Shown: positions 62,289-64,000 of the stretch, piece by piece
Numbering within the stretch: the first letter of the stretch is position 1
Layout of the letters: each line of letters begins with the position of its first letter
Source: Xylanimicrobium pachnodae JCM 13526 = NBRC 107786
Lineage (GTDB): Bacteria > Actinomycetota > Actinomycetes > Actinomycetales > Cellulomonadaceae
Direction: 5' to 3'
Length of the DNA: 64,000 bases
Assembly: GCA_001592145.1 (NCBI GenBank)
Contig: BCWJ01000002.1
Location: forward strand, 186,001 to 250,000
Position numbers and translations under genes: made by a program
The notes under the pieces: model-generated
Seen by the model: the letters and a program-made list of their open reading frames with translations, nothing else
Database searches by the model: none
Told to the model about the DNA's origin: nothing

Positions 62289-62771
62289 TCAGAGGCGCGG
62301 GAACCACAGCGCGATCTCCCGCGCGGCCGACTCCGGGGAGTCCGACCCGTGGACGATGTTCTGGATCACCGGGGTGTCCCACGTGCGCGCGAAGTCGCCG
62401 CGGATCGTGCCGGGCGCAGCCGCCGTGGGGTCCGTGGCGCCCGCGAGCGACCGGAAGCCCTCGACCACGCGCTGACCCTCGGCGACCACGGCCAGGATCG
62501 GGCCGGAGAGCATGAAGTCCACCAGCGGCTGGTAGAACGGCTTGCCGACGTGCTCGGCGTAGTGCTGCGCCAGCAGCTCCGGCGTCGCGGTCACCAGCTC
62601 GACGCCGGCCAGCGCGTACCCCTTCGCCTCGAGGCGGCGCAGCACCTCACCGGCCAGACCGCGGCGCACGCCGTCGGGCTTGACCAGCACGAGCGTGCGC
62701 TCGGTGCTCGCGGAGGTGGCGCTCTCGGGGGTGGCGTTCGCCGGGGTCGCGGAGGTCTTCTGCGTCGTCAT
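62289..62771 (-). CDS. ndk: Nucleoside diphosphate kinase
   Basis: Ndk equilibrates nucleoside triphosphate pools through a phosphohistidine. The 160-residue protein has TLVLVKPDGVRRGLAGEV, the active-site His in NIVHGSDSPESAAREI and a C-terminal LWFPRL. A 24-residue Ala/Thr/Ser-rich N-terminal extension precedes the core. The ATG at 62771 has TACCCT six bases upstream and no Shine-Dalgarno. Confidence 0.96.
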   Translation of the reverse strand: MTTQKTSATPANATPESATSASTERTLVLVKPDGVRRGLAGEVLRRLEAKGYALAGVELVTATPELLAQHYAEHVGKPFYQPLVDFMLSGPILAVVAEGQRVVEGFRSLAGATDPTAAAPGTIRGDFARTWDTPVIQNIVHGSDSPESAAREIALWFPRL

Positions 62772-62777
62772 GCCCGA

Positions 62778-62783
62778 AGGGTA
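62778..62783 (-). promoter_or_regulatory. Candidate leaderless -10 box of ndk
   Basis: TACCCT, six bases before the ndk ATG, in the 26-base gap after the DUF4233 gene. Confidence 0.5.
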
Positions 62784-62797
62784 ACGGCCACGACCGG

Positions 62798-63235
62798 TCA
62801 CACGTTGGGCGCGGTCTCAGGGTGGGCGGCGTCGTACTCGCGGCGCTCACGGTCCACGCGCGTGCCGATGCGCAGCGACGCCACCCACATGGCCACGAAC
62901 ACCGCGGCGACCAGGTACATCATCGGCAGGGCGAGGCCCGTGGCGATCACCAGGACCTGCACGATCGTGCCCCCGGCGATCCCCACCGCACGGGGCGTGA
63001 GCCGGGACAGGACCAGGAGCACCACGAACAGGACGCCGCCGACGACCCAGATCGCCATCGGGTCCCCGACCGTGATCGGGCCCTTCTCGTAGAAGCTGTC
63101 ACGCAACCCGTACAGCGCCACGGCGGCGAACGCGACCACGAACGCCTCGAGCTGGAGGGTCAGGGAGGTGAACTGGGTCAGCGCCGACTTCTTGGGCTTG
63201 ATGCGGTCTCCGGGGGCGGGACGGTCCTTGCTCAC
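62798..63235 (-). CDS. DUF4233 membrane protein
   Basis: The 145-residue protein has four likely transmembrane helices (QLEAFVVAFAAVALYGL, AIWVVGGVLFVVLLVLS, VQVLVIATGLALPMMYL, VAAVFVAMWVASL) and matches the actinobacterial DUF4233 family, usually found between folC and ndk. Here ndk is present but folC is not adjacent. The function is unknown. The GTG at 63235 has TACCCT six bases upstream. Confidence 0.85.
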   Translation of the reverse strand: MSKDRPAPGDRIKPKKSALTQFTSLTLQLEAFVVAFAAVALYGLRDSFYEKGPITVGDPMAIWVVGGVLFVVLLVLSRLTPRAVGIAGGTIVQVLVIATGLALPMMYLVAAVFVAMWVASLRIGTRVDRERREYDAAHPETAPNV

Positions 63236-63241
63236 GGTGCC

Positions 63242-63247
63242 AGGGTA
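63242..63247 (-). promoter_or_regulatory. Candidate leaderless -10 box of the DUF4233 gene
   Basis: TACCCT, six bases before the GTG at 63235; the same hexamer and spacing as at ndk. Confidence 0.5.
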
Positions 63248-63265
63248 TCGGGGGAACGCCGCCCC

Positions 63266-63949
63266 TCAGGCCTCGCCGAACCCACCCTCTATGAGGCCGA
63301 CGACGGCGCGGACCGCCTCGGGCGCCCCCGGCCCGTGGGCGGCGACCTCCAGCTCCGTGCCGCCCGTCGCGCCCAGGGAGATCAGCTGCAGCACGCTCGA
63401 TCCGTCCACGCCGCCCACCGAGACCGGCACGCCCAGGTCGGCGATGGCGCGCGCGAGCTGCGCGGCCGGGCGGGCGTGCAGGCCCAAGGGGTTCGCCACG
63501 GTGACCCGCGCGGTGACCGGAGCGTCGGCGGCGGGCGGCGGGAGCACCTGCACCGGCTCGGGGGTGAACATCGTGCCGGCTTCCTGCGCCGCAGCGCGGA
63601 CCGCGGCGACGTCCCCACCCTGCTGCGCCGTCACGGCGGCCGCGACCGCACCCTCGACGAACGGGGCGTCCGCCAGCACCACACGGCCCGACCAGCCGTC
63701 CTCCAGGTCGAGCGCGGACTCGACCGTGAGCACCGCGGAGCCGAGGTCGGCGAGCACCACGACGCCGTCGGCCGCGACCAGCGCACGCTCGACGGCCCCG
63801 GTGACCTGGTCCACCGACGTGCCCAGGCCACCCTCCAGCGTCCCGGCCCCGCACAGGATGGGCACGTCCGGTGCCATCTCCCCGGCAAGGTCGACGACGC
63901 CTTCCGCGATCTTGACGGAGTGCGAGACGAGCACCAGGGCCGTGGACAC
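63266..63949 (-). CDS. dhaM: Dihydroxyacetone kinase phosphoryl donor DhaM fused to HPr
   Basis: DhaM relays phosphate from the PTS to the DhaK/DhaL dihydroxyacetone kinase. The 227-residue protein has an EIIA-man-like domain (1-125) with the phosphorylatable His10 in LVLVSHSVKIAEG and GTLEGGLGTS, then a Pro-rich linker and an HPr domain (about 145-227) with the active-site His in NPLGLHARPAAQLA. The EI-like third domain of E. coli DhaM is absent. It starts three bases after the dhaL stop, so the genes are coupled. Confidence 0.93.
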   Translation of the reverse strand: MSTALVLVSHSVKIAEGVVDLAGEMAPDVPILCGAGTLEGGLGTSVDQVTGAVERALVAADGVVVLADLGSAVLTVESALDLEDGWSGRVVLADAPFVEGAVAAAVTAQQGGDVAAVRAAAQEAGTMFTPEPVQVLPPPAADAPVTARVTVANPLGLHARPAAQLARAIADLGVPVSVGGVDGSSVLQLISLGATGGTELEVAAHGPGAPEAVRAVVGLIEGGFGEA

Positions 63950-63952
63950 GGG

Positions 63953-64000
63953 TCAGGGCTCTTCCACGGCCGCGACGGCGGTGGCGAGCAGGATCGCCGT
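63953..64000 (-). CDS. dhaL: C-terminal end of dihydroxyacetone kinase subunit DhaL (partial)
   Basis: Fifteen codons ending in TGA read TAILLATAVAAVEEP. The Ala-rich helix and position directly before dhaM fit the DhaL C-terminus. The gene runs off the window, so the call rests mainly on context. Confidence 0.6.
   Translation of the reverse strand, partial: TAILLATAVAAVEEP

Overview
The window reads as chromosomal DNA of a very GC-rich actinomycete of the order Micrococcales, most like the Cellulomonas / Cellulosimicrobium / Promicromonospora group. The grounds are strong G/C third positions, frequent GTG starts, actinobacterial families (DUF2469, DUF4233, DUF4439, DivIVA-repeat protein, KhpA beside rpsP) and the order rimP-nusA, proS, ispG-rseP-dxr, rlmN-cdsA-frr-pyrH-tsf-rpsB, xerC-dprA-comM-yraN-rnhB-lepB-rplS-trmD-rimM-khpA-rpsP, ffh-glnD-glnB-amtB-ftsY-smc-ndk. 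No rRNA, tRNA, CRISPR array, transposase or phage gene was recognised. The species cannot be fixed from sequence alone.

Layout. 1-12.3 kb is housekeeping: rimP-nusA, a DUF4439 lipoprotein, proS, an ECF sigma factor with a membrane partner, an Fpg/Nei glycosylase, a GNAT protein, and the isoprenoid/site-2-protease block ispG-rseP-dxr. 12.3-33.8 kb looks like an accessory insertion between dxr and rlmN. It starts with an SH3-domain exported protein, a TetR-poxB pair, a methyltransferase and a small unknown gene. Its core (17.0-33.1 kb) is a carbohydrate-utilisation locus. One arm is GH42 beta-galactosidase, GH31 alpha-xylosidase and GH3 beta-glucosidase. The divergent arm is GH95 alpha-fucosidase and a LacI repressor. 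Then come two LplB/YtcP-type permeases, a large lipoprotein solute-binding protein and a GH43 enzyme. These activities together fit import and cytoplasmic dismantling of fucosylated/galactosylated xyloglucan oligosaccharides. Two near-identical LacI-type palindromes lie just after the -10 boxes of the two main promoters.

33.1-47.6 kb resumes the conserved translation/lipid/ribosome block, then the competence, secretion and RNase HII genes. 47.3-50 kb is rplS-trmD-rimM-khpA-rpsP. 50.2-58.6 kb has an amidohydrolase, ffh, and the nitrogen cluster amtB-glnB-glnD. The GlnD here lacks ACT domains, and a GlnR-like box lies upstream of amtB. ftsY follows. 58.7-64 kb holds smc, ndk, a DUF4233 membrane protein and the dihydroxyacetone kinase genes dhaM and dhaL (end only).

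Regulatory patterns visible by eye: six genes (proS, a methyltransferase, an amidohydrolase, smc, ndk, DUF4233) have a TANNNT box 6-7 nt before the start codon and little or no Shine-Dalgarno, as expected for leaderless mRNAs. Several intergenic hairpins carry single wobble positions that pair only in the RNA of the annotated strand. An 18-bp repeat encoding Val-Glu-Pro-Val-Glu-Thr-Pro occurs inside both the GH3 gene and the hinge of smc.
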